DNA of 64,000 nt, from NCBI GenBank assembly GCA_964532595.1, contig CAZHIQ010000003.1:124001-188000 (forward strand), read 5' to 3'. Below the pieces are notes generated by a model. That model made no database searches, was not told the origin of the DNA, and saw nothing but the letters and a program-made list of their open reading frames with translations. The position numbers were made by a program, and so were the translations under genes. How positions within the stretch are numbered: position 1 is the first letter of the stretch; the number at the start of each line of letters is the position of its first letter. Of the stretch, positions 50,169 to 57,883 are shown piece by piece. Source of the DNA: Chryseosolibacter sp964532595. GTDB taxonomy: Bacteria; Bacteroidota; Bacteroidia; Cytophagales; Cyclobacteriaceae.

Positions 50169-51980
50169 ATGCGATTCCTCTGGTTGGCATACCTAGCGAT
50201 GATGCCCGGCTTATTGCCGGCTCAGACACCGGATACTGTGCGCTCAAATGACAGTACAAAGGTGCCCGGTGTCATACAGGGTATCGGCAAGAGTTCGGTT
50301 GCCAAGCGAGTGCTCAAGTCGATCACGCGAAGTGTACCGGTAGATGATGTTGAGCCTGTACGAAGCGAGGCCGCCTTTATGCCGTTTGAGGGACGCGTTA
50401 TTCGCAATATCGTAATTCGTCATATTGACTTTCAACAACCTCTCTACGACACATCGCGAAGTATAGGCAATTTCATAATTCGCGCGGCTAACGACTTGCA
50501 CGGTACCTCGCGCGACTGGGTGATCCGCGATCACCTGTTTGTCCGTAAAAACGAGCGTGTCAATCCCTACAAACTTGCCGATAATGAGCGTTTCCTGCGC
50601 GATCAGAACTTCCTTCTCGATGCGCGTATTTACATTGTTCCTCTTCGTGAAAGTGATTCGGTCGATGTCGTTGTGATGACCCGAGACGTGTTCAGTCTGG
50701 GCGGAAAGATCAGTCCCAGCGCTTCGCGGACGCGCTTTAGTGTCTATGATGTAAACCTGGGAGGGTGGGGGCAACACGTCGAATTTAACGGACTCGTATC
50801 ATCAAACCGCTCGCCTGGTTTTCTGTATGAGATGCTGTACCGGAAAAAGAGTATCGGAGGTACCTTCATTGATGGCACCTTTGGGTATACCCAGCTCAAT
50901 ACAGGCAGTAGCTATGGTCTCGAGGAAGAGAAAGCTTATTTCGTTCGGTTTGACAGACCTCTCGTTTCCCCTTACACGCGCTACGCGGGTGGTCTTGAAA
51001 TTAGTCGCAATTGGTCGGAGAATTTTGTGCGAAAAGCTGACTCCCTATTCAGGGACTATCGGTATTATATCAACGACTTTTGGGTGGGGTATAACATAGG
51101 TGCTGCAAGCAACCAGGATCGCAGTCGCCACTTTGTGGCTATTCGCGCATTCGATCAGCACTTCACACGCCTGCCTCTATCGCTTCGCGACGATGAGGCT
51201 CCGTTTTATCACAACCGCACGTTTGTGCTCGGTTCAGCGACCTTCTTCCGACGTGACTTCTATACCACACGCTTCATATACGGATTCGGGCGTACGGAAG
51301 ATATTCCCTATGGACATAACGCTTCGGTGACAATGGGTTGGTCACGCCATCGTGGCATCGCGAGACCCTATTTTGGCCTTGATCTCGAGAAGTCATTCGT
51401 TACCACGCACGATGAGTTTTACACGTTCGGTGTACGCGCGGGAGGGTATGCCAACAGCGGTGGTATTGAGGATGGTGTTCTTCTTCTTTCGGGGCAGATG
51501 ATGAGCCGGCCAATTCCGCGTGGCAAGTTCCTGTTTCGCCAGTATCTCACGGCAGACTACACCAGGCTCTTCAGACAACGATCAGCCATGCTCCTTGACA
51601 TCAACCACGAATTCGGCCTTCAATATTTCCGTGCCGATAGTTTGAGTGGGACCCGCCGTTTTCACATCAACTCCGAGACGGTTGCGTTTACACCCTGGCA
51701 GTTTCTCGGTTTTCGATTCGCGGGATTCGCCTTTGGTGAAATGGCTATGATAGGAGGGCCATCCGAGAGCATTTTTGCCAGGAAGCCGTTCTTCGGTTTC
51801 GGTGGCGGTGTGCGGACACGGAACGAGAACCTGATCTTCGGCACTGTGGAACTCAGGTTTATCTGGTTCCCCCGAACAGTTGAAGATATCAGTCCGTTTA
51901 ATTTCCGTATTTCAACCAACCTCAGGGTAAAATACAGCGCCGGATTCGTCCGGGCACCATCTATTCTTGTCTACAATTAG
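50169..51980 (+). CDS. BamA/TamA-like outer-membrane beta-barrel protein
   Basis: A 603-residue exported protein with signal peptide to about LPAQ. An N-terminal region of about 100-200 residues resembles POTRA folds (GRVIRNIVIRHIDF, LFVRKNERVNPYKLADNERFLRDQ, DSVDVVVMTRDVFSLGGK). The rest is a long series of amphipathic strands (GGLEISRNWSE, FGVRAGGYANSGG, LRVKYSAGFVRAPSILVYN) that look like a 16-strand barrel. It resembles the BamA/surface-antigen superfamily, but the POTRA part is short. The role is unknown; outer-membrane protein or lipid transport is inferred from the fold. I start at ATG 50169, which places the signal peptide first. Confidence 0.65.
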   Translation: MRFLWLAYLAMMPGLLPAQTPDTVRSNDSTKVPGVIQGIGKSSVAKRVLKSITRSVPVDDVEPVRSEAAFMPFEGRVIRNIVIRHIDFQQPLYDTSRSIGNFIIRAANDLHGTSRDWVIRDHLFVRKNERVNPYKLADNERFLRDQNFLLDARIYIVPLRESDSVDVVVMTRDVFSLGGKISPSASRTRFSVYDVNLGGWGQHVEFNGLVSSNRSPGFLYEMLYRKKSIGGTFIDGTFGYTQLNTGSSYGLEEEKAYFVRFDRPLVSPYTRYAGGLEISRNWSENFVRKADSLFRDYRYYINDFWVGYNIGAASNQDRSRHFVAIRAFDQHFTRLPLSLRDDEAPFYHNRTFVLGSATFFRRDFYTTRFIYGFGRTEDIPYGHNASVTMGWSRHRGIARPYFGLDLEKSFVTTHDEFYTFGVRAGGYANSGGIEDGVLLLSGQMMSRPIPRGKFLFRQYLTADYTRLFRQRSAMLLDINHEFGLQYFRADSLSGTRRFHINSETVAFTPWQFLGFRFAGFAFGEMAMIGGPSESIFARKPFFGFGGGVRTRNENLIFGTVELRFIWFPRTVEDISPFNFRISTNLRVKYSAGFVRAPSILVYN

Positions 51981-52019
51981 ACATAGAAGGGTTTAAGGAG
52001 CCCTGTATCATTGATTTTG

Positions 52020-52027
52020 TATATTTG
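52020..52027 (+). promoter_or_regulatory. -7 promoter element for the glutamate-synthase-like gene
   Basis: TATATTTG, an exact match, 19 bases before ATG 52047. A TTG-initiated frame from 52011 would start before it, so ATG 52047 is preferred. Confidence 0.6.
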
Positions 52028-52046
52028 GTGTAATCTTACATCTGCT

Positions 52047-53627
52047 ATGCGAAGACATTTTATCCTTGGAAGCGTAGTAATATGCGCTGCGATTCTGGTT
52101 TCCGGATATTTCTACTGGCCGGCTCTTCTGTTTCTCGTTGTGGTAGCCCCTTTCATCTACATGGGCATTCACGATATGCTTCAGACCAGGCAATCGCTTA
52201 AGCGGAATTATCCCCTGTTTGGTCGTTTGCGTTATGTATTTGAAGATCTGAGGCCAAAAATCCAGCAATACTTTGTAGAGTCGGATACTGATGGTGCGCC
52301 GATAAATCGCATCGATCGTTCGGTTATCTATCAGCGGGCGAAAAAGCAGATTGACACTACGCCTTTTGGTACCCAATTAAACGTGTATGCCGAAGGCTAT
52401 GAGTGGATGACTCACTCGATGGTTCCTATCGATTTCCTCAAAATGGATCATCACCCCCGGGTGCTTGTTGGCGGGAAAGATTGTAGTCAGCCCTATAACG
52501 CGAGCATTTTGAATATCTCGGCCATGAGCTTTGGTTCGTTGAGTGCGAACGCGGTTGAGGCATTGAATGCAGGTGCGAGTATCGGTGGTTTTGCGCACAA
52601 TACGGGAGAGGGAGGTATCAGTCGTCATCACACAAAGTACGGCGGTGACCTTATCTGGCAGATTGGTACGGGGTATTTTGGAGCACGTGATGAGGATGGC
52701 AATTTCTCGCCTGAGGCATTCAGAAAGAATGCCATGCGACCCGAGGTGAAAATGATTGAGCTGAAGGTGTCCCAAGGAGCTAAGCCGGGGCACGGCGGTA
52801 TCCTTCCGGGAAAAAAGAATACGCCCGAGATAGCTGAGATCAGAGGAGTGAAGGTTGGGACAACGATTTTCTCACCTCCCTTTCACAATGCCTTCAAGAC
52901 TCCGAAGGAGATGATCAAGTTTATTCATCAGATGCGAGAGCTGTCAGGAGGCAAGCCCGTAGGGTTTAAGTTGTGTGTCGGCCGAAAGAGTGAGTTTATT
53001 TCCGTTTGCAAGGCGATGGTGGAGCTTGATTTGTATCCTGACTTTATCGTTGTTGATGGAGGAGAAGGGGGCACCGGAGCTGCGCCGCCTGAATTCTCCA
53101 ATTTCGTGGGGATGCCGCTGCTGGAGGGACTTGCCTTTGTCGACAACATTCTGAAAGGTTTTAGTATTCGACATCATATCAAGATTATCGCTTCGGGTAA
53201 AATTCTCACAGGATTTCATATGGCCAGAGCTATCGCATTGGGTGCCGACTTATGTTATAGTGCCCGTGCCATGATGATGGCGATAGGATGTATTCAGGCT
53301 TTGGAATGTAACCGCAATACCTGCCCGACCGGTGTCGCTACTCAGGATCCTTCACTTACGGTGGGTCTGGTTGTCGACGATAAGAAGGTGCGCGTGGCCA
53401 ATTATCATAAACATACCGTGGAAAGTTTCGTTGAGCTGCTTGCGGCTGCAGGCCTCGATGTTCCCCGAAAGTTGAACCGACATCAGATCAATCGCCGTGT
53501 GTTTATGAACGAGGTGCGCACACTGGAAGAAATCTATCCGTCCATCCCCGAAGGATGTCTGGTCAACGGCGATTTACCTGAGCAATATGCGATGTCTTAC
53601 CAGGCTGCGAGCGCCGATGCCTTTTGA
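52047..53627 (+). CDS. FMN-binding glutamate synthase-family protein
   Basis: A 526-residue protein equivalent to the synthase domain of GltB, with an N-terminal pair of membrane segments (ILGSVVICAAILVSGYFYW, ALLFLVVVAPFIYMG). The FMN barrel has SAMSFGSLSANAVEALNAGA, SQGAKPGHGG and VVDGGEGGTGAAPPEF. A 3Fe-4S cluster motif C-x5-C-x4-C is present (CIQALECNRNTC). The glutaminase domain is missing, as in the archaeal-type or stand-alone proteins. It may form glutamate from ammonia or serve another FMN oxidoreduction. A terminator overlaps its stop. Confidence 0.87.
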   Translation: MRRHFILGSVVICAAILVSGYFYWPALLFLVVVAPFIYMGIHDMLQTRQSLKRNYPLFGRLRYVFEDLRPKIQQYFVESDTDGAPINRIDRSVIYQRAKKQIDTTPFGTQLNVYAEGYEWMTHSMVPIDFLKMDHHPRVLVGGKDCSQPYNASILNISAMSFGSLSANAVEALNAGASIGGFAHNTGEGGISRHHTKYGGDLIWQIGTGYFGARDEDGNFSPEAFRKNAMRPEVKMIELKVSQGAKPGHGGILPGKKNTPEIAEIRGVKVGTTIFSPPFHNAFKTPKEMIKFIHQMRELSGGKPVGFKLCVGRKSEFISVCKAMVELDLYPDFIVVDGGEGGTGAAPPEFSNFVGMPLLEGLAFVDNILKGFSIRHHIKIIASGKILTGFHMARAIALGADLCYSARAMMMAIGCIQALECNRNTCPTGVATQDPSLTVGLVVDDKKVRVANYHKHTVESFVELLAAAGLDVPRKLNRHQINRRVFMNEVRTLEEIYPSIPEGCLVNGDLPEQYAMSYQAASADAF

Positions 53628-53641
53628 GAAAGGCGTTTTTT
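53619..53641 (+). terminator. Terminator overlapping the stop codon
   Basis: Stem GCCTTT/AAAGGC with loop TGAG and then GTTTTTT. The stop codon TGA (53625-53627) lies in the loop. Confidence 0.7.
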
Positions 53642-53674
53642 GATTGGCTCAATGCCATACCCGAGGTTTTTTGC

Positions 53675-53682
53675 TAATTTTG
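53675..53682 (+). promoter_or_regulatory. -7 promoter element for the 167-residue gene
   Basis: TAATTTTG, an exact match, 15 bases before GTG 53698; it rules out a start at 53644. Confidence 0.55.
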
Positions 53683-53697
53683 GGAAACCTTACGCCA

Positions 53698-54201
53698 GTG
53701 GTTCGAAAATTCTTTCCGCTTGACAAGAACTACGTTCTCGAGGAAGCTCAACTTTCCCTTGAGCCCGAGCTGCTGCAGTATCTTGTCGACTTTGTAAAGG
53801 TCGAGTACCTGATGCAGGCCAACCCGCTAGGGGTAATGGACGCGATGGCCCGGGCCATCCAAGAGCACAGTCACGCGGACTATCGGCATCTGCACGATTT
53901 CTACCTCACGCTGATGGGTATTTTCCGATACAAGTATTACGGCGACAATCAGCTGGAGTTCATATTTGAAGGAAAGGAAGCTTACGAAGTATACCGCGAA
54001 GAATGGACGCTGCAGTTCAAACGCTGGGTGAGGGAGTTCTGTAAGCATCCCCGATTTCTTCGCGCGGTGCTTGACCTTACGGTGTTTTACCCTGCCGACA
54101 GTCCTGTCCTGATGGTTGACAACAGGATGAATGCATTTCTCAGCGAGTTCTTCGATGTCAAGATTGATCCCCAGCGCGGTATTGTGCGCAGGATGGCCTG
54201 A
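53698..54201 (+). CDS. Hypothetical helical protein of 167 residues
   Basis: An acidic, mostly helical protein (EEAQLSLEPELLQYLVDFVKVEYL, EAYEVYREEWTLQFKRWVREFCKHP) without signal peptide or membrane segment. I do not recognise a domain. The GTG start at 53698 lies just after a perfect promoter; a start at 53644 would be upstream of it. The gene sits between a terminator and the acyP gene on the opposite strand, so it is a single-gene unit. Confidence 0.65.
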   Translation: MVRKFFPLDKNYVLEEAQLSLEPELLQYLVDFVKVEYLMQANPLGVMDAMARAIQEHSHADYRHLHDFYLTLMGIFRYKYYGDNQLEFIFEGKEAYEVYREEWTLQFKRWVREFCKHPRFLRAVLDLTVFYPADSPVLMVDNRMNAFLSEFFDVKIDPQRGIVRRMA

Positions 54202-54203
54202 AA

Positions 54204-54476
54204 CTATCGCTCAATGCGGAATTCAGTGTAGCCCTTGGGTTGCCCTTCAGTTACTTCACATTTATCCACGCGCGCTCTTTCCGGTCCTTTTCTGCACCAG
54301 ACAATTAGCTGCTCAATAGCAGTCTCATTGCCCTCGGCTTCGATGTAAACACTGCCGTCGAGTTCGTTCCGCACAATCCCCGATAGCTTCAGTTTTTGCG
54401 CTTCCTTTTCAGTAGATGCCCGGAAAAAGACGCCCTGAACCTTTCCCGACACGCGGATGGTGACATGCTTCATCAT
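54204..54476 (-). CDS. acyP: Acylphosphatase
   Basis: A 90-residue enzyme that hydrolyses carboxyl-phosphate bonds such as acetyl or carbamoyl phosphate. The P-loop-like GKVQGVFFRAS holds the catalytic arginine, and the catalytic asparagine lies in VRNELDGSV. The fold order is complete at 90 residues. Two ATGs (54476 and 54473) are in frame. A perfect -7 element ends 4 and 7 bases before them, so the transcript is probably leaderless and 54473 may be the true start. Confidence 0.92.
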   Translation of the reverse strand: MMKHVTIRVSGKVQGVFFRASTEKEAQKLKLSGIVRNELDGSVYIEAEGNETAIEQLIVWCRKGPERARVDKCEVTEGQPKGYTEFRIER

Positions 54477-54480
54477 AAGG

Positions 54481-54488
54481 CAAAGGTA
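54481..54488 (-). promoter_or_regulatory. -7 promoter element for acyP (leaderless spacing)
   Basis: Minus-strand TACCTTTG, an exact match. Its first bases overlap the T-run of the gapN terminator. Confidence 0.5.
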
Positions 54489-54514
54489 AAAAAAGGGCCG
54501 GTGAATACCGGCCC
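54488..54514 (-). terminator. Rho-independent terminator of the gapN-type gene
   Basis: Eight-base stem GGGCCGGT/ACCGGCCC with a GAAT loop. Seven T residues follow on the minus strand. It lies eight bases past the stop of the aldehyde dehydrogenase gene. Confidence 0.9.
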
Positions 54515-54521
54515 AAAAAAC

Positions 54522-56141
54522 TTAGATGATATAGTCAGTACTGAGGAAAGCTGACTCCCGGTTGCGGATGATGCTTGCAAGCATCTGTTTGTTGGAGTCG
54601 GAGTCCTTCGTTGCTACCAGCGTTCGAATAGAGAATACGCGTAATGCATCGGATACCGATAGTGTACCTTCCGCAGAATCTTTACGGCCGTTGAACGGGA
54701 AAGTATCGGGGCCGCGCTGAGCTTGCGTATTGAGGTTAATGCGTCCTACCTGATTGACGAAGGCATCCATTAAGCGGGCAACGCGCTTCGAGTCAGTACC
54801 GAATATGCTGACCTGCTGTCCATAGTTCGAGTTGACAACATACTGAATTGCTTCGTCATCATCGGAGAACGGTACGATCGGAATGATGGGGCCGAACTGC
54901 TCTTCGTAGTAAAGACGCATCTTGTCGTTCACCGGCGATACCACTGCCGGATAGAAGAATGTTTCGAGCGATTGCCCGCCATTTTCATTGATCACTTTAG
55001 CGCCGTGCTTGATTGCGTCATCCAGAAGCCCTTTGAGGTAATCGACCTTGCCCGGCTCGGGAAGCGCAGTCAATCCGACTCCTGCGTCCCACGGAGTTCC
55101 AGGCTTAAGTTTTGCGACTTCAGCTGTAAACTTCTCAACAAACGTATCCAGTACGTCGCGGTGAATGAACAAAATCTTCAGGGCGGTGCATCGCTGACCG
55201 TTAAACGAGAGCGATCCGGAAACACACTCCTTCACTGCGTTGTCTATGTCTGCGTCAGGAAGTACAATGCCGGGGTTTTTTGCATCCAATCCCAGGATTG
55301 CCTTAAGCCGGTGAGGCTTAGGATGGAGTTTTTTCAGGTCGTTGGCTCCTTTGTTGGTACCGATAAAGGCGAAGACATCGACGCGCCCGCTTTCCATAAG
55401 AGCGCCGACGGTTTCACGTCCGCGTCCATATATAATATTAATAACGCCGGGAGGGAAGCTGTCGCGGAATGCCTCGAGAAGGGGGCGAATCAACAAGACG
55501 CCATACTTCGCAGGCTTGAAGACAACGGTGTTACCCATAATCAACGCCGGGAAAAGCGTTGAAAAGGTCTCATTAAGAGGATAATTGTACGGTCCCATGC
55601 AGAGAGCAACCCCGAGTGGAACGCGTCGAATCTGTGCGACAAAGCCTTGCTCTTCCACGAGTTTTGCAGAGTTGCGGTCAAGGTCCTTGAGCGCTTTGAT
55701 TGTGTCGACTATGTAATCAACCGTACGGTCGAATTCTTTCTCGGAATCCTTTAGCGACTTACCGATCTCCCACATGAGCAATTTGACAACCTCGTCCCGC
55801 TTCTTGCGCATTTCCGTGAGGAACTTTTCGATATGTTCGATACGCTCAGTTACGCTCATCGTAGGCCATAAACCCCGGCCGAGATCGTAGGCTTTCACCG
55901 CAGCGTCGAGGGCTTCCATCGACTCCTTGGTGGTCAACAGCGGAGTATAGCCTATCAGTTGTTGTTTGAGCTCATTGCCCTCTTTAAGGCAAATCGGACT
56001 CATCACAGGATTGAGATTACCGCTCCATTCTTTCAGTTCGCCGTTAATAAGGTACTCGCGCTGATTGATCGGTTGCTCAATTTTCAAGTGATCGGGAATG
56101 GTGTCCTTCGCTGGAAAGACACCGTTAAATAACGGGCTCAT
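54522..56141 (-). CDS. NADP-dependent glyceraldehyde-3-phosphate dehydrogenase-like (GAPN, ALDH family)
   Basis: A 539-residue aldehyde dehydrogenase. It has the GAPN-like GPYNYPLNETF and the catalytic cysteine C318 in FNGQRCTALK. The usual general-base glutamate lies 34 residues before the cysteine; here that position is Gly284 in AILGLDAKNPG, with Asp286 nearby. Bacteroidota GAPN homologues often read LGLEAKN, so an acidic residue two positions along may take over. It would oxidise glyceraldehyde-3-phosphate to 3-phosphoglycerate with NADP+, bypassing the ATP-forming step. I start at ATG 56141 (MSPLFNG); the frame extends to 56210. Confidence 0.8.
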   Translation of the reverse strand: MSPLFNGVFPAKDTIPDHLKIEQPINQREYLINGELKEWSGNLNPVMSPICLKEGNELKQQLIGYTPLLTTKESMEALDAAVKAYDLGRGLWPTMSVTERIEHIEKFLTEMRKKRDEVVKLLMWEIGKSLKDSEKEFDRTVDYIVDTIKALKDLDRNSAKLVEEQGFVAQIRRVPLGVALCMGPYNYPLNETFSTLFPALIMGNTVVFKPAKYGVLLIRPLLEAFRDSFPPGVINIIYGRGRETVGALMESGRVDVFAFIGTNKGANDLKKLHPKPHRLKAILGLDAKNPGIVLPDADIDNAVKECVSGSLSFNGQRCTALKILFIHRDVLDTFVEKFTAEVAKLKPGTPWDAGVGLTALPEPGKVDYLKGLLDDAIKHGAKVINENGGQSLETFFYPAVVSPVNDKMRLYYEEQFGPIIPIVPFSDDDEAIQYVVNSNYGQQVSIFGTDSKRVARLMDAFVNQVGRINLNTQAQRGPDTFPFNGRKDSAEGTLSVSDALRVFSIRTLVATKDSDSNKQMLASIIRNRESAFLSTDYII

Positions 56142-56536
56142 CTTGTCGTAGTTTAGCGTTTGGTTGAATGTATCGGGAAAATGCCTGACGAAACTGGGTT
56201 TCGCCGGCAATGGGCGCGACGCGATCCTGGAGATGGAACGCGCCGAATCGGGAGCACATGAGGTCGGACGATGGAGGTATTCATAGTGTCAGGCCGTAAT
56301 GTACAGCCAACTCATGCGCGGAGACCGGTAAATGCACACAGCCTACCGCATTTTCGAGCCTGAAAGATAAGCACTCAAAGCGATTAGTTTCAAGAAAAGA
56401 ACATCGATAGGTAAGCTGATCTTTGATTTCCTCGTATGCAATCGATAACGACTTACATAAGCGGTTGTTCCGATGTTTGGGGGAATCAGAGCTTTCAGGC
56501 TTTTTCCGAGGCCTTAGCTCTCATCGATGCTCATTG
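56142..56536. other. Gene-free stretch of 395 bases
   Basis: Between the start of the GAPN-type gene and the end of the small secreted-protein gene. I see no recognisable gene, no TAnnTTTG element and no strong hairpin. The open frame on the plus strand beyond 56423 is antisense to the next gene. Confidence 0.5.
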
Positions 56537-56908
56537 TCAGTGCCGGATCCCGCACTCTTTACAGTACTTCATCTTGTGCGGCGGACGTTTTTTTGGCGGG
56601 CGCTTGTGTCCGAAGTACATCGGGTCGGAGTACTGTGGCTTCATCATCAGTTTTTCGGCTTTTCGCTTCGCTTTTACCACAGCCTCCATTCGTTCGTAAA
56701 ACTCCTGTTCGGGATTGCGGGTGGCGTTCTTACGCGATTTCTTCGGCGCATAGACGCGATCGCGTTGCTCCGGTTTGGAGGGATTCAGGGATGTGGGCTG
56801 CTCAATATTGACATCCGGGGCACTCTTCTTCTTCTTTTTCGACGACTGCCCGTGCGCTGCCAGGGAGCAGGCAAGAAAGATTGCGGTTATGGCTACGCGA
56901 AAATCCAT
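56537..56908 (-). CDS. Small secreted basic protein of 123 residues
   Basis: Signal peptide at the N-terminus (FRVAITAIFLACSLAAHGQ), then a very basic, lysine/proline-rich chain (SSKKKKKSAP, RPPKKRPPHK). The C-terminus KMKYCKECGIRH carries a CxxC pair, suggesting a metal or redox site. I do not recognise a function; the C-terminal motif resembles small Bacteroidota proteins I recall as hypothetical. ATG 56908 is chosen because it gives a normal signal peptide; the frame extends to 56974. Confidence 0.65.
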   Translation of the reverse strand: MDFRVAITAIFLACSLAAHGQSSKKKKKSAPDVNIEQPTSLNPSKPEQRDRVYAPKKSRKNATRNPEQEFYERMEAVVKAKRKAEKLMMKPQYSDPMYFGHKRPPKKRPPHKMKYCKECGIRH

Positions 56909-56992
56909 GTCTTTAAAACCCAGTGATATGGCAAAAATTGTCTGGCGCCTCGGTTTTTTACGACTGATGGCCAAAGAGGCAGACGAAAGGGC

Positions 56993-57766
56993 TTATTTTC
57001 GGGCGATGAGAAAAAGGTCCAAGGCATCAGTCGCGTTATCGGTGAGCAGATAATCCGAATGGTGAATACTTGTAACGAGTTCATCGTTTGATGACTGAAG
57101 TTTATTGCGGTTCCAGCGGTTGAGAATTTCATACGGAATTCGCAACAACGCCGCGGGTAGCCGGTACTGCAAGTTAAGGATGTCCCATCGGGTTATTCGT
57201 TCTACAGCTTTTTTGTTACGTTCGACGTAGGCCATAACCTTTTCGTTTCCGGTTATCCCTTTCATCTCCGTCTCGCGGAAGAAGCGACGCGCCAGCTGGT
57301 CAAGTTCGTTCGGGAGGTATTCTCTAACATGCCAGGGATTTCGCGTGAGGGAGCGTTTGCGATTGGGGGTGGTAATAAGCGCGATGCCACCTGGTTTCAG
57401 AACGCGATGAATCTCCTTCAGAAAAAGCGCGTCATCGTTTATGTGCTCGATTACCTGGAAGCTTGCCACGACATCATACGTATTGTCGGGGAGCGCCAGG
57501 GGCGGGATGTTCATCGCTATAAACTTCGCTGAAGGGTGTTGCTGCTGCAGGCGTTCCACCACCGGGGCAATTTTGTCGACAGCCGTAAAAGTGGTGGCTC
57601 CTTTCGTTAAAACCTCCACGCCACGACCTTCGCCGCAGCCCACTTCCAAAACATCCCCCTGAACGTAATCAGCCGCAACGACGTAGGCTTTATACAGTCG
57701 CTGATGAATGGGATTATCGGAAGGAATTTCTTCACTGGTAATCTCGGTCGTGTAAATCTTACCCAT
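56993..57766 (-). CDS. Class I SAM-dependent methyltransferase
   Basis: A 257-residue methyltransferase of the Methyltransf_11/UbiE-like type: VLEVGCGEGRGVEVL (SAM loop), FTAVDKIAP, DVVASFQVIEHIND, and LKPGGIALITTPN. The N-terminus MGKIYTTEITSEEIPSDNPIHQRL recurs in a Bacteroidota subgroup. The substrate is unknown. A perfect -7 element ends five bases before the ATG 57766, so the mRNA is probably leaderless. It is divergent from the GWxTD gene, with inverted repeats between. Confidence 0.85.
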   Translation of the reverse strand: MGKIYTTEITSEEIPSDNPIHQRLYKAYVVAADYVQGDVLEVGCGEGRGVEVLTKGATTFTAVDKIAPVVERLQQQHPSAKFIAMNIPPLALPDNTYDVVASFQVIEHINDDALFLKEIHRVLKPGGIALITTPNRKRSLTRNPWHVREYLPNELDQLARRFFRETEMKGITGNEKVMAYVERNKKAVERITRWDILNLQYRLPAALLRIPYEILNRWNRNKLQSSNDELVTSIHHSDYLLTDNATDALDLFLIARK

Positions 57767-57771
57767 GGCAG

Positions 57772-57779
57772 CAAAAATA
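57772..57779 (-). promoter_or_regulatory. -7 promoter element for the methyltransferase (leaderless spacing)
   Basis: Minus-strand TATTTTTG, an exact match, five bases before the ATG at 57766. Confidence 0.55.
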
Positions 57780-57801
57780 GCAGTTGGCGAGTGGAGTAAA
57801 G

Positions 57802-57815
57802 AATCTTCGAAGATT
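57802..57815. repeat. 14-base perfect palindrome in the divergent region
   Basis: AATCTTCGAAGATT reads the same on both strands. It lies between the methyltransferase promoter and the GWxTD start, so it could be an operator. Confidence 0.4.
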
Positions 57816-57836
57816 AAACTTTTATCCGGATATTGT

Positions 57837-57851
57837 CGTTGAAAATCAACG
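57837..57851. repeat. Short inverted repeat near the GWxTD start
   Basis: CGTTGA and TCAACG flank AAA, 32 bases before ATG 57884. Function is unproven. Confidence 0.3.
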
Positions 57852-57883
57852 ATCATAGCCTTCAGGGCCGTTCTTCAAGCTGC

